Shown: in pieces, positions 8,703 to 16,467 of the stretch
How positions within the stretch are numbered: position 1 is the first letter of the stretch
Layout of the letters: every line of letters starts with the position of its first letter
Assembly (NCBI RefSeq): GCF_025370785.1
Contig: NZ_JAMXFA010000011.1
Location: 104,862-168,861 of the forward strand
Length of the DNA: 64,000 nucleotides
Reading direction: 5' to 3'
From: Laspinema olomoucense D3b
GTDB taxonomy: Bacteria; Cyanobacteriota; Cyanobacteriia; Cyanobacteriales; Laspinemataceae
The notes under the pieces: model-generated
What the model saw: only the letters and a program-made list of their open reading frames with translations
Told to the model about the DNA's origin: nothing
The model's database searches: none
Program-made: the position numbers and the translations under genes

Positions 8703-9389
8703 ATGTCTAAAAAAGCGACAATTTCCGTATTTGGAACCAAGCCAGAAAATGCCATTGTTGTTCCCGAGTTACCCATCTCTGCGAAAAACAATTGTCAGGC
8801 GGGAAAATGGACGATTGGGGATGAGGAATATGGGTCTAAATTAGCCATGACTATCCTCAAGTTTAGCAAATTTTTCGGCAGTCTCGGTCAGACCAAAAAC
8901 ACCTTATGGGGACAAATTTGGTTTGTGGCGGAAGGAGGAGAACTGCCCCATGATGTGGTGATGGTTACTTATGTCAAGGGCCGCAGTCTCAGTGATTTTA
9001 ATCGTTTAGTGGCATCGGTTCAGGCGCGAGGAGTTGAACCGGCAGAAGGGGTTTTTGTTCCCGATTTTATCAAGCATTCGGGACAAAAGCCTGATGAAAA
9101 TGGGGTGATTAAACCGATTAATTATTATAGCCTAAAATGGGACTGGATTGAGCGGTCTAATTGGGAGATGGTGGAACAAGCGGCGATCGTCTTGTCTGAC
9201 CCCCAAAATCTGAGTCGGATGATTGATTTGGAAGGAACCCGCGAAATGGTTTGTTTGGATAATCTGCCTCCGGCTGAAATTGCTTGTTTGATGGCGGCAC
9301 ATTTGGATGGTCCCGCTTCTGGAGAGATGGCATTACCTGCGGCAGTTCCTCATGAATTCATGCGGGAACCTGCTCTAGTTACGGGTTAA
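8703..9389 (+). CDS. Unassigned 228-residue cytoplasmic protein
   Basis: I do not recognise this family. The start at ATG 8703 is preceded by AGGAG at the right distance; the frame is open from 8613. The protein is soluble, with no signal peptide and few cysteines. A globular region covers about residues 1-165, with LPISAKNNCQAGKWTIGDEE near the N-terminus and a Trp-rich INYYSLKWDWIER segment near residue 145. The tail is Ala/Pro-rich. There are no catalytic motifs that I can name. It sits second in the plus-strand cluster that faces the XRE/ImmA pair. Confidence 0.65.
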   Translation: MSKKATISVFGTKPENAIVVPELPISAKNNCQAGKWTIGDEEYGSKLAMTILKFSKFFGSLGQTKNTLWGQIWFVAEGGELPHDVVMVTYVKGRSLSDFNRLVASVQARGVEPAEGVFVPDFIKHSGQKPDENGVIKPINYYSLKWDWIERSNWEMVEQAAIVLSDPQNLSRMIDLEGTREMVCLDNLPPAEIACLMAAHLDGPASGEMALPAAVPHEFMREPALVTG

Positions 9390-9451
9390 TTCTACCTCTT
9401 GCAAAATACAGGATAGATCCCCCCAAACCCCCTTATTAAGGGGGGCTTAAG

Positions 9452-9516
9452 AGACTTTTGCAAGAAGTCTCTTGAGTCGGATAAAACAACGGAGAGATGA
9501 TCCACGCATCTCTCCC
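9452..9516. repeat. Two consecutive hairpins
   Basis: AGAGACTT at 9452-9459 pairs with AAGTCTCT at 9467-9474. GAGAGATG at 9494-9501 pairs with CATCTCTC at 9509-9516. They lie between the 228-residue gene and the 101-residue gene, just after a C-rich/G-rich hairpin at about 9417-9447. They may act as terminators or RNA processing sites. Confidence 0.5.
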
Positions 9517-9539
9517 TTCACTGGGTTTTAGATAAATTC

Positions 9540-9845
9540 ATGAAAAAAGTTGCCAAACTCACCCGTGAGTCAGTCTGGGAAAATCAGTTGAAAGGAAATC
9601 TCACCACCATTGAGGAGATTCGGACGGATACCTTAAATGACTTACAACTCCTCAGTGAAGATTTTCAACATTTGCATCTAGTTGTCACCTCAGTTCAGCA
9701 AAATTATGCTGCCTTATTAAAGCAAAATCGCCAAATGAGAGCGATGCTTTTACAGGTTGTGGATGAGTGTTTTTGCTGGCAAGGCAACCGATGCGATCGC
9801 TGTAACGCCATTTTCCAGCTTCTCTCCAACCGCCAGCTAGAGTAA
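9540..9845 (+). CDS. Small unassigned protein with a C-terminal Cys motif
   Basis: This 101-residue protein is mostly helical with heptad-like spacing from residues 20 to 75. It ends with a short cysteine cluster, CFCWQGNRCDRCNAIF. No family is recognised. There is no strong ribosome binding site before ATG 9540. The Cys cluster could bind a metal, but there are no other ligands. It lies in the same strand and cluster as the coiled-coil genes, 233 bases upstream of the first of them, with a repeat element between. Confidence 0.5.
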   Translation: MKKVAKLTRESVWENQLKGNLTTIEEIRTDTLNDLQLLSEDFQHLHLVVTSVQQNYAALLKQNRQMRAMLLQVVDECFCWQGNRCDRCNAIFQLLSNRQLE

Positions 9846-9887
9846 AGGGGAAACAACCGACTGAGGTTCCAACCCTAATATCAACAA

Positions 9888-10025
9888 CCCACGGGGGTTA
9901 AAACCCCCGTCTAACCGAATCAAGTCGGTTGAAACCGACTGAAAATCTTATAGTATAGAGTGATGTTTTTAGTCGGTTTTTAACCGAAGGCAAGCTATGA
10001 GGCGGGGTTTTTAACCCCCGTCGGG
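9888..10025. mobile_element. Nested inverted repeat (MITE-like)
   Basis: The outer arms are CCCACGGGGGTTAAAA on the left and TTTTTAACCCCCGTCGGG on the right, about 140 bases apart. Inside are ACGGGGGTTAAAACCCCCGT (9891-9910), AGTCGGTTGAAACCGACT (9924-9941) and a diverged copy around AGTCGGTTTTTAACCGA (9971-9987). It has no coding capacity. The palindromes resemble the small non-autonomous repeats common in cyanobacterial genomes. Confidence 0.55.
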
Positions 10026-10078
10026 TGATGATGGTTAACCGTTCCGCATCTAAACTATCCTAAATTGGAGGAAAAATT

Positions 10079-11077
10079 ATGTCGCAAACGCCGGTTAAAG
10101 ACAGTAAAGCTCAAATTTTAGCCCAATTTCAACAACTCCTAGCCCGTCGCCAAGGGACTGCCTCCAAAGTCGCCACGAAAGAGGAGGAAGCGGAAAAGGA
10201 GAAAAATAAAGAACTGCTCGCTGTTGCCTCGACTTACACCATTGATACGATTGTCAAAGGATTAGCGGATCTGCAACTCGATTTTGGGAGTATTGTCACC
10301 CAACTGGCGGAAAAACTGAGCACAGAAACTGCTAAACTGGATGAACTCAAACGGGCAATTTCTATTGAAACCGATCGCCTGGAAGAATTACGCCAAATTC
10401 GAGTCGTTGCCGATGCGCTTCACATTCTCACCCAAGAACATCAAGAAAAGTTAGCCCTGCTGGATCATCAAGCATCTTTACAACAAGAAGGCATTGAAAC
10501 GGACCAGGCACAAAAGCGCAAAACATGGCAAAAAGAACAACAAGAATTTGACAGTTTGGTGCAAGAGCAAGATGAATCTGTTACCAAAGAACGGGAACAG
10601 GAAGCGGCAGATTATGGATATGAACTGCTGCGAATTCAAGAATTAGAAACCGATGAATATCAAGAACGGAAGCGGCAACAAGAGCGCGAGTTAAAAGAGA
10701 TTGCCCGCGAGAAACAAAAGAACTGGGCGGAACGAGAGAAATACTTGACCGAACATCAAGCCGAATTTGCAGCGAATCAGGAGAAGATTGCTGGATTCGA
10801 GGAAGAATTGAAACAAGCTTATATTAAGGCCAAAGAAGAGGCAATCGCGGAAGTCAAACGCGAAGCCAAGGTTAAATCTGACCTGTTTGAGAAAGAGTGG
10901 GAAGGTACGAAGCAAGGTTATGATTTGACCCTGCAATCTCTCAACAGCAATATTGAACGCCAAACCCAACAAATTGCCGATATTAATGCCCAGCTACAAG
11001 CGGCAATGCGACAAGCTCAAGATTTAGCAATGCGAGCTTTTCAAACCTCATCTAATGTGAGTTCTAGCTCGAAATAA
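10079..11077 (+). CDS. Long coiled-coil protein, paralogue A
   Basis: This 332-residue protein is almost wholly alpha-helical coiled coil from about residue 75 to 320, very rich in Glu, Gln, Lys and Ala. GGAGG lies 7 bases before the ATG. A conserved segment near residues 55-85 (IVKGLADLQLDFGSIVTQLA) and the C-terminal AAMRQAQDLAMRAF motif recur in the next gene, showing that the two are tandem paralogues. It has no membrane span, signal peptide or catalytic motif. Such proteins often form filaments or scaffolds. A structural role is inference. It is separated from its paralogue by 265 bases of repeat-rich DNA. Confidence 0.75.
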   Translation: MSQTPVKDSKAQILAQFQQLLARRQGTASKVATKEEEAEKEKNKELLAVASTYTIDTIVKGLADLQLDFGSIVTQLAEKLSTETAKLDELKRAISIETDRLEELRQIRVVADALHILTQEHQEKLALLDHQASLQQEGIETDQAQKRKTWQKEQQEFDSLVQEQDESVTKEREQEAADYGYELLRIQELETDEYQERKRQQERELKEIAREKQKNWAEREKYLTEHQAEFAANQEKIAGFEEELKQAYIKAKEEAIAEVKREAKVKSDLFEKEWEGTKQGYDLTLQSLNSNIERQTQQIADINAQLQAAMRQAQDLAMRAFQTSSNVSSSSK

Positions 11078-11116
11078 TAGTTAACCCGCCCCGCACCCAT
11101 GCATGGTGGGGCTATA

Positions 11117-11255
11117 GGGACAAAGCCTGCCTCCGCAGGCTAATACAGTGTTCATCCTAGTCCTCGTTAACTCGCCCAGCACCCTGTTCGCGCAGCGTTC
11201 CGCTAGGAAAGGGTCTGGCTCTACGGACAAAGCCTGCCTACGCAGGCTAATACAG
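11117..11255. repeat. Imperfect direct repeat with palindromic cores
   Basis: A unit starting GGACAAAGCCTGCC and ending GCAGGCTAATACAG occurs at about 11118-11148 and again at about 11224-11254, with one base difference in the loop. Each holds the palindrome GCCTGC/GCAGGC. Between them is a sequence with GCGCAGCGTTCCGCTAGGAA, also of the kind dispersed in cyanobacterial genomes. The repeats fill the space between the two coiled-coil genes. Confidence 0.6.
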
Positions 11256-11342
11256 CAATTGCAAGGGCGGGAATTAACGGGTTTCGGTTGAATTCGGGCT
11301 GATTTTAAAAAGTTAAACCCTCAATTTTGTTGGAGAAGTCTG

Positions 11343-12443
11343 ATGACAAAAAAAATTACCTCTAAAAGCACCAAAGCGGAAATTATGGAAGCCTTAGAGG
11401 AGTTGGAAAAGGAAAACGCAGGGCTAGAGGCGCAAGTCAAGCAACTGGCGAAAGAAAAACAAGCTCCGGCGAAAAGTACAACAATTTCAGCGGTTAAAGA
11501 AGTCAATTCCACCGAAGTAAAAAGCACTATGAATAACACACCAAATGCCCAACAGAAAATCAATCAGACCATTGAAAGTTTGCAATTGTTGCAATTTGGG
11601 TTTGGGGGTGCAGTCAGCGATTTATCTGAACGATTGACGTCGGAAGCGGCTAAACTTCATGAACTGGAAGAGTCGGTAAATAAAGAGGTGGAAGAGCTTC
11701 AAAATTTGCATGATTTGGAAGTATCCGAGGAGACATTAGAGGGGTTAATCCAAACCTATCAAGAGCGGGCTAAAACCTTTCAAGGGGAAATCACCGATCG
11801 CCAGGATACCTTAGAGCAGCAAATCCAAACCCTGAAGAAAACCTGGGAAAAAGAACAAGAAACCCATCAACGTGAGATTAAAGAACGTAATACCACCAGG
11901 CAGAAACAGCAACAGCGGGATGCAGAGGAATACCGCTATAGCTTAGAACGCGATCGCCACCTGGCTCAGGAAGAATACGAGCAAACTAAAAAAGGCTTGT
12001 ATCAAGAACTGGCAGAAATCCGCCAAACCCAAGAACAAGAATGGACGGAACGGGAAACGGCGATCGCGCAACGGGAGAAACAATATGCCGAAGCTAAAGC
12101 CAAAGTCGAGGCACATCCGAAGGAACTGGAAACCCAGATCAAGAATGGCAAAGACAGTGGACGGAATATCGGCAACTATCAAGCCAAAATCGCCTCAGAT
12201 TTGCGAAGCAAAGAAGTAGAAGGACTGCAACGCTCCTACCAACTGCAAATCAGCGCATTAGAAGTGAGCATTAACAACCAAGAAGAACGAATCAAGACCC
12301 TGACGAAACAACTGGAATCGGCACTCAAACAGGTGCAAGATTTGGCAGTCAAGGCGATCGAAGGTACATCCAATGCCAATTCCTTCCAAGCCTTGCGGGA
12401 AATTGCCGTGGAACAAGCCAAAAATCTGCCAAAAAGCAAATAA
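11343..12443 (+). CDS. Long coiled-coil protein, paralogue B
   Basis: This 366-residue protein is coiled coil over nearly its whole length. A GGAGAAG site precedes the ATG. It has an extra N-terminal segment of about 65 residues with its own short coiled coil (ALEELEKENAGLEAQVKQLA) and a Ser/Thr/Ala linker. It then matches the upstream gene: SLQLLQFGFGGAVSDLSERL corresponds to its DLQLDFGSIVTQLAEKL segment, and ALKQVQDLAVKA to its AMRQAQDLAMRA. Tandem duplication followed by divergence is the simplest reading. It ends in a terminator. There is no enzyme motif. Confidence 0.75.
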   Translation: MTKKITSKSTKAEIMEALEELEKENAGLEAQVKQLAKEKQAPAKSTTISAVKEVNSTEVKSTMNNTPNAQQKINQTIESLQLLQFGFGGAVSDLSERLTSEAAKLHELEESVNKEVEELQNLHDLEVSEETLEGLIQTYQERAKTFQGEITDRQDTLEQQIQTLKKTWEKEQETHQREIKERNTTRQKQQQRDAEEYRYSLERDRHLAQEEYEQTKKGLYQELAEIRQTQEQEWTERETAIAQREKQYAEAKAKVEAHPKELETQIKNGKDSGRNIGNYQAKIASDLRSKEVEGLQRSYQLQISALEVSINNQEERIKTLTKQLESALKQVQDLAVKAIEGTSNANSFQALREIAVEQAKNLPKSK

Positions 12444-12463
12444 TTGAATTTTAGTGTTATTTT

Positions 12464-12499
12464 AACTAGGGGCAATTGATTAATTGTCCCTAGTTTTCT
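12464..12499 (+). terminator. Terminator after the coiled-coil genes
   Basis: AACTAGGGGCAATT pairs with AATTGTCCCTAGTT around a four-base loop, with one mismatch, and is followed by TTCTG. It starts 20 bases after the stop of the second coiled-coil gene. Confidence 0.7.
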
Positions 12500-12547
12500 G
12501 TATTTCAGACGGGTAAATCCTCATCAACAGTTGAGAACCGAGGCTCC

Positions 12548-13975
12548 ATGCAACCAAACTCCATGCAACCAGACAAAGAGGGTTGGATTAAAATTGCTGA
12601 ATATATTTCCCTGGCTGGATCAGTTGCGGGTTTGGTTGCTGCATTGGTTCTGGGAAGACTCAGTTATGCAGCAGTTGTTTTATTTCTCTCCGCCTGGTTA
12701 AATTTGGTCTATCGCCACCGATTGCACCTAATGACGCAGCAACGACTCAGCAATGCCATCACGGAAGTGGATCAGAGTATAGATGAGTTTCAGGTTGCGA
12801 TCGCCAATCGAGTGGGGGAACTCAGCGAAGAAATCTCCCACCTGAATGAGAACCTTCTGGAAAAACCGGAGAAGGAACAGATCGAGCGATTAATCTCACC
12901 CATCCTCAACCTAGAGCAACAGTTGATGGTATTGGATGCAGCGTTATCGCAGATTAGCAAACATCTGGAACCTCCCATCGAGGAATTGCGCGATACCCTC
13001 ACCGCCACGGAAGGGAACTTGCCAGAAAAAGCCACAACCACAGGCAGCAGTCGCCTTCCCGAGGAGATTGCTCAACTCTCGGAACAGATTTCCCATCTCG
13101 GCGAGGCGATCGAGAAACTCGAACCCCGACGAGAAGGCAGCGAAATCGTCCCCGTTCCTCCTCAAATGCCAATGGTGCCGAATGCCTGGGGTGTACCCGC
13201 CTACAGCGAACCGAACCGCAATTTTCCAGTCCTGGATGCACCGCCAGTTTCCCATACCAGCGCCGCCTCACCCACCCCATTACCCACCTGGGGAAATCCC
13301 TATCAGAAACTGGACCCGGAGACGGGTTCACCCCAGGCATTTCCAGCTAATCAAGCGCTGACTCTGCGGGGAGAGGCAGCGATCGCCTATTCCGGCTATC
13401 CCAACCCGGCGATCGGCAGCGAACCCGCCGCCAACATCGACTTACGAGGAGCCATTCTCATTGGCTGTAGCCTCACCCAAGCCAATTTTGCCGGAGGCGA
13501 TCTCCAAGAAGCCAACCTCAGTCAAGCCGACTTACGCGGTGCTGACTTAAGGGAAGCTAACCTCGCCGGTGCGAACCTCAGCGGTGCCAACCTGAATGAA
13601 GCCGACTTAGACGGTGCTAATTTAGCCGGTGCCGACTTGCGCGGCGTCAACCTCCGAAATACCCTGTTTAGAAATGTTTATCTTAGTGGCGCAAACCTCA
13701 GCGGATCAGACTTGAGTGGATTTGATTTAAGTGCGCTCAATCTCAACAGCGCCACCTTAATCGAAACCAATCTATCGGAGGCAAACTTACAGCAAACCCA
13801 ATTAATCGGAGCTAACCTTGCCGGTGCTAACCTCGCCGGTGCCCAGCTAGAAGGTGCTAACCTTACCCATGCGAACCTAACCAACGCTAATCTCATCGGC
13901 GCTAATTTTGGGGAAGGGGAAACGCAAGCTCAGCTCGATGGCGCAATCCTCCCCGATGGCAGTATTTATGAGTAG
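12548..13975 (+). CDS. Membrane-anchored coiled-coil pentapeptide-repeat protein
   Basis: This 475-residue protein has four parts. Residues 18-55 are two closely spaced hydrophobic helices (SLAGSVAGLVAALVLGRL and AAVVLFLSAWLNLVY). Residues 60-195 are helical and acidic, with coiled-coil character. Residues 200-290 are a Pro-rich linker. Residues about 297-460 are pentapeptide repeats of the A(D/N)LXX kind, which fold into a right-handed quadrilateral beta-helix. The start at ATG 12548 has GAGG six bases upstream. It follows the two coiled-coil genes, beyond their terminator. Pentapeptide proteins are numerous in cyanobacteria and mostly of unknown function. Confidence 0.85.
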   Translation: MQPNSMQPDKEGWIKIAEYISLAGSVAGLVAALVLGRLSYAAVVLFLSAWLNLVYRHRLHLMTQQRLSNAITEVDQSIDEFQVAIANRVGELSEEISHLNENLLEKPEKEQIERLISPILNLEQQLMVLDAALSQISKHLEPPIEELRDTLTATEGNLPEKATTTGSSRLPEEIAQLSEQISHLGEAIEKLEPRREGSEIVPVPPQMPMVPNAWGVPAYSEPNRNFPVLDAPPVSHTSAASPTPLPTWGNPYQKLDPETGSPQAFPANQALTLRGEAAIAYSGYPNPAIGSEPAANIDLRGAILIGCSLTQANFAGGDLQEANLSQADLRGADLREANLAGANLSGANLNEADLDGANLAGADLRGVNLRNTLFRNVYLSGANLSGSDLSGFDLSALNLNSATLIETNLSEANLQQTQLIGANLAGANLAGAQLEGANLTHANLTNANLIGANFGEGETQAQLDGAILPDGSIYE

Positions 13976-13986
13976 GGTTAAAAATA

Positions 13987-14017
13987 AAATCCCTCCGGGG
14001 GATGCATGGAGGGATTT
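13987..14017 (+). terminator. Terminator after the pentapeptide-repeat gene
   Basis: AAATCCCTCC at 13987-13996 pairs perfectly with GGAGGGATTT at 14008-14017. It begins 11 bases after the stop codon. The T-run is short. Confidence 0.6.
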
Positions 14018-14237
14018 ACTCTAAAGATGTCAAACACTTTCAGTCTAAGATACATTCTGAGCGATTTGTGACTTTTCTACCAGGGGGCTATCCCCCCCAA
14101 GAGGGTTAACCCCCCACTGTATCAGGACCATAACCTGCTTCACCCGACCCCTGTAAACTCTAAAATTGGATGCGAACAACGGCGAGTACGGCGATAAGAT
14201 CTAAAGAGTCCATAGAACCCATCAACAGAGCCCACTT

Positions 14238-15005
14238 ATGACATATTGCCTGGGTATCCTCACCCGTTTTGGTTTAGTGATTGCGGCTGACTCGCGCACT
14301 AATGCCGGAGTTGATCATATTTCAACTTACCAAAAATTGTTTGATTTTTCCGTACCGGGAGAGCGAACTATTTTGTTATGTACTTCAGGAAACCTATCCA
14401 TCACCCAAGGGGCGATCGCTGCCTTAGAGAAAGACATTAAACATAAAGAAGAAATCAATCTTCATACCCTTCCGAGTTTGGCAGAAGTGGCTCGTTATAT
14501 CGGCAATAAAATCCGAGGGATTCAAGAACAGGATAGACCTTTCCTAGAACGCGATCGCATTGATTTTAAATGCAGTATTTTACTAGGCGGTCAAGTGATG
14601 GGAGAAGAACCCAATCTGTATTTAATTTACAGTCAGGGAAATTTCATTCATGCCACCAAAGAAACGCCCTTTCTTCAAATTGGAGAAACCAAATATGGCA
14701 AACCTCTCCTAGACCGCACATTAACAGCAAATACCCCATTAGAAGCTGCCGCAAAATGTGCCTTACTCTCCATTGATTCTACAATGAAATCTAATATATC
14801 TGTAGGACCGCCAATTGATATTGTCATGTATCATACGGATTCCTTTACCATCCGCCATCGCTTGAGATTGAGACTCGGCGATCCCTATCTGGCTAAAATT
14901 AGAAAATTATGGGAAATCTACGTTAAACAAGCCTTTGATGAGATGCCTGAGGTGGAATGGGAATATGATGAAGATGATTTTAAAGAAGATATTCTGATTG
15001 ATTAA
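14238..15005 (+). CDS. Anbu, proteasome-like beta-subunit homologue (COG3484)
   Basis: The 255-residue sequence begins MTYCLGILTRFGLVIAADSR. Removal of Met would expose Thr as the N-terminal nucleophile. The ADSRTNAG segment and the later GGQ and YGKP motifs fit the Anbu branch of the Ntn-hydrolase proteasome superfamily, close in length to known Anbu (about 240-270). Anbu forms open helical or ring assemblies, and its natural substrate is unsettled. In other bacteria it is linked to alpha-E, circularly permuted ATP-grasp and transglutaminase-like genes. Here the first two are present just downstream on the opposite strand and the transglutaminase is absent from this window. Confidence 0.9.
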   Translation: MTYCLGILTRFGLVIAADSRTNAGVDHISTYQKLFDFSVPGERTILLCTSGNLSITQGAIAALEKDIKHKEEINLHTLPSLAEVARYIGNKIRGIQEQDRPFLERDRIDFKCSILLGGQVMGEEPNLYLIYSQGNFIHATKETPFLQIGETKYGKPLLDRTLTANTPLEAAAKCALLSIDSTMKSNISVGPPIDIVMYHTDSFTIRHRLRLRLGDPYLAKIRKLWEIYVKQAFDEMPEVEWEYDEDDFKEDILID

Positions 15006-15016
15006 AGGGAATTAGA

Positions 15017-15250
15017 GCAGAGGGGAAATGGGGAAGCGGGGGGAGATAGGGGAGATGGGGAGATGGGGAGGTTGGGGGAGAGACGGGAGATAGGGGAGAT
15101 AGGGGAGATTGACAGCAAGTTGTTATCCCCTGTTCAACGTCACGACTGAAGTCGTTTCCTCCCCATCCTCCCTATCCTCCCTATCCTCCCTATCCTCCCT
15201 ATCTTCCCCATCCTCCCTATCTCCCGTATCCACCCCATCTCCCCCATCAA
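15017..15250. repeat. Purine/pyrimidine inverted repeat with G-quadruplex motif
   Basis: About 15020-15112 is nearly all G and A on the plus strand, in repeats of GGGGAGAT and GGGAGATA. About 15160-15250 is its imperfect complement, in repeats of CCTCCCTAT. Together they form a very long imperfect hairpin around a centre that holds ACGACTGAAGTCGT (15142-15155). At 15049-15078 there are four G4 runs with loops of 4, 4 and 5 bases, a textbook quadruplex pattern. It lies between two convergent genes. Confidence 0.75.
15142..15155. repeat. Dispersed palindromic repeat, copy 1
   Basis: The palindrome ACGACTGAAGTCGT sits at the centre of the purine/pyrimidine inverted repeat between anbu and the alpha-E gene. 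It is the same core as at 18123-18136 and 32119-32132. Confidence 0.6.
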
Positions 15251-15294
15251 CCAAGGACAAATGACCAATGACAAATGACCCTATCTTTAAACAA

Positions 15295-16314
15295 TCAAGA
15301 CCCGATCGCCCTCTGAGTTTGAGTCTGAATTATTGAAGAAATAGGTTTAATTTCCTCTACTGCCTCTACTGCCGGTTCCAGCGCAAAATAGGCATTAAAA
15401 ATACTCTGACCCACACCATTAAGTTGTTCTTGGAGCGTATTAATAAACTCATGTAAACCCGTCTCAAAAATGTCGGCAATGGTCAGATATTCTAACTGCG
15501 ATCGCAACCGACCTAAAGCGCGTTCTGCGGGGTCTCTCCAAGTTCCCACCCGAGTGCCGGTAATTTCATGCAGCGATCGCTCCGCATTCACAAAGCAAGA
15601 GCGAATTGAGCGGGGAAAATCTCGATCTAAAATCAAAAACTCCGCCACTAAAGTTGGATTAATCCGATGCTGACGCTTCCGATACATCTCATAAGCACTC
15701 GCCGATCGCAATAACGACATCCATTGAATTTCATCCAGAGTCGTTCCCACATCATGCACCGACGGCAGCAAAATATAATACTTCACATCCAAAATACGAG
15801 AAGTTTTATCCGCACGTTCCAACAGTCGGCCAATTTGTCCGAAATGCCACCCTTCATTATGCGTCATTGTGGCATCCATAATCCCAGAAAATAGATGACT
15901 TGCCAACTTAACCTGGGTAAAAAAATCATGGAGAGAGGCTAAATTTTGTTTAGGCGCTGCCTCCGTCACCATCATATAAAAGGCATTCACCTGTTCCCAC
16001 ATTTCCGAAGAAATCACTTCTCGGACCGATCGCGCATTCTCCCGCGCCATTTGCAAACAGGAAAAAATAGAATTCGGATAATCCCGATCAAATGCCAGAA
16101 ATTGAATCACATTTTCCGGCAGCACTTCCCCATATCGTTCCTGAAACAGGGGTGCATCCCCAGTGATTTTTACCAAGGGTTCCCATTGTTGGGTCATCCC
16201 CGTGGGAGAATCCAGAATTAGATTGAGATTGACATCAATAAAACGGGCAATATTTTCCGCCCGTTCTACATAGCGATTCAGCCAATAAATTGAATTTGCA
16301 ACGCGACTCAGCAT
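15295..16314 (-). CDS. Alpha-E domain protein (DUF403, COG2307)
   Basis: This 339-residue all-helical protein starts MLSRVANSIYWLNRYVERAE, the conserved N-terminus of the alpha-E family, and retains the internal IMDATMTHNEGWHFGQIGRL LERADKTSR block. It is regularly encoded beside circularly permuted ATP-grasp proteins, and the ATP-grasp gene lies 153 bases upstream on the same strand. The pair is thought to make or modify a peptide-like product, possibly the substrate system for Anbu; that function has not been established. The C-terminal end lies next to the quadruplex-forming repeat. Confidence 0.9.
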   Translation of the reverse strand: MLSRVANSIYWLNRYVERAENIARFIDVNLNLILDSPTGMTQQWEPLVKITGDAPLFQERYGEVLPENVIQFLAFDRDYPNSIFSCLQMARENARSVREVISSEMWEQVNAFYMMVTEAAPKQNLASLHDFFTQVKLASHLFSGIMDATMTHNEGWHFGQIGRLLERADKTSRILDVKYYILLPSVHDVGTTLDEIQWMSLLRSASAYEMYRKRQHRINPTLVAEFLILDRDFPRSIRSCFVNAERSLHEITGTRVGTWRDPAERALGRLRSQLEYLTIADIFETGLHEFINTLQEQLNGVGQSIFNAYFALEPAVEAVEEIKPISSIIQTQTQRAIGS

Positions 16315-16467
16315 GAGAATTTTTAAATTTTAGAGTTGAGAATTGAGAGTATCTTAACCTCAAACCGTCCTGATTAGAGACCCGGGTAAAATTCCAATCG
16401 TTCAGCGGTTGGCTGTCAGGAATATCCCTCCCTCTCACCCCTCAATCCTGACGCTTAACCCTAGCTT

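Noticed and set aside
9417..9447. C-rich/G-rich hairpin as an independent mobile element
   Set aside because: Too short and without flanking repeats; it is more simply a terminator-like hairpin related to the one at 22011.
10691..10972. Minus-strand open frames opposite the coiled-coil genes (also 11943-12182)
   Set aside because: Phe/Leu-rich translations opposite Glu/Lys/Gln codons are expected shadows, not genes.
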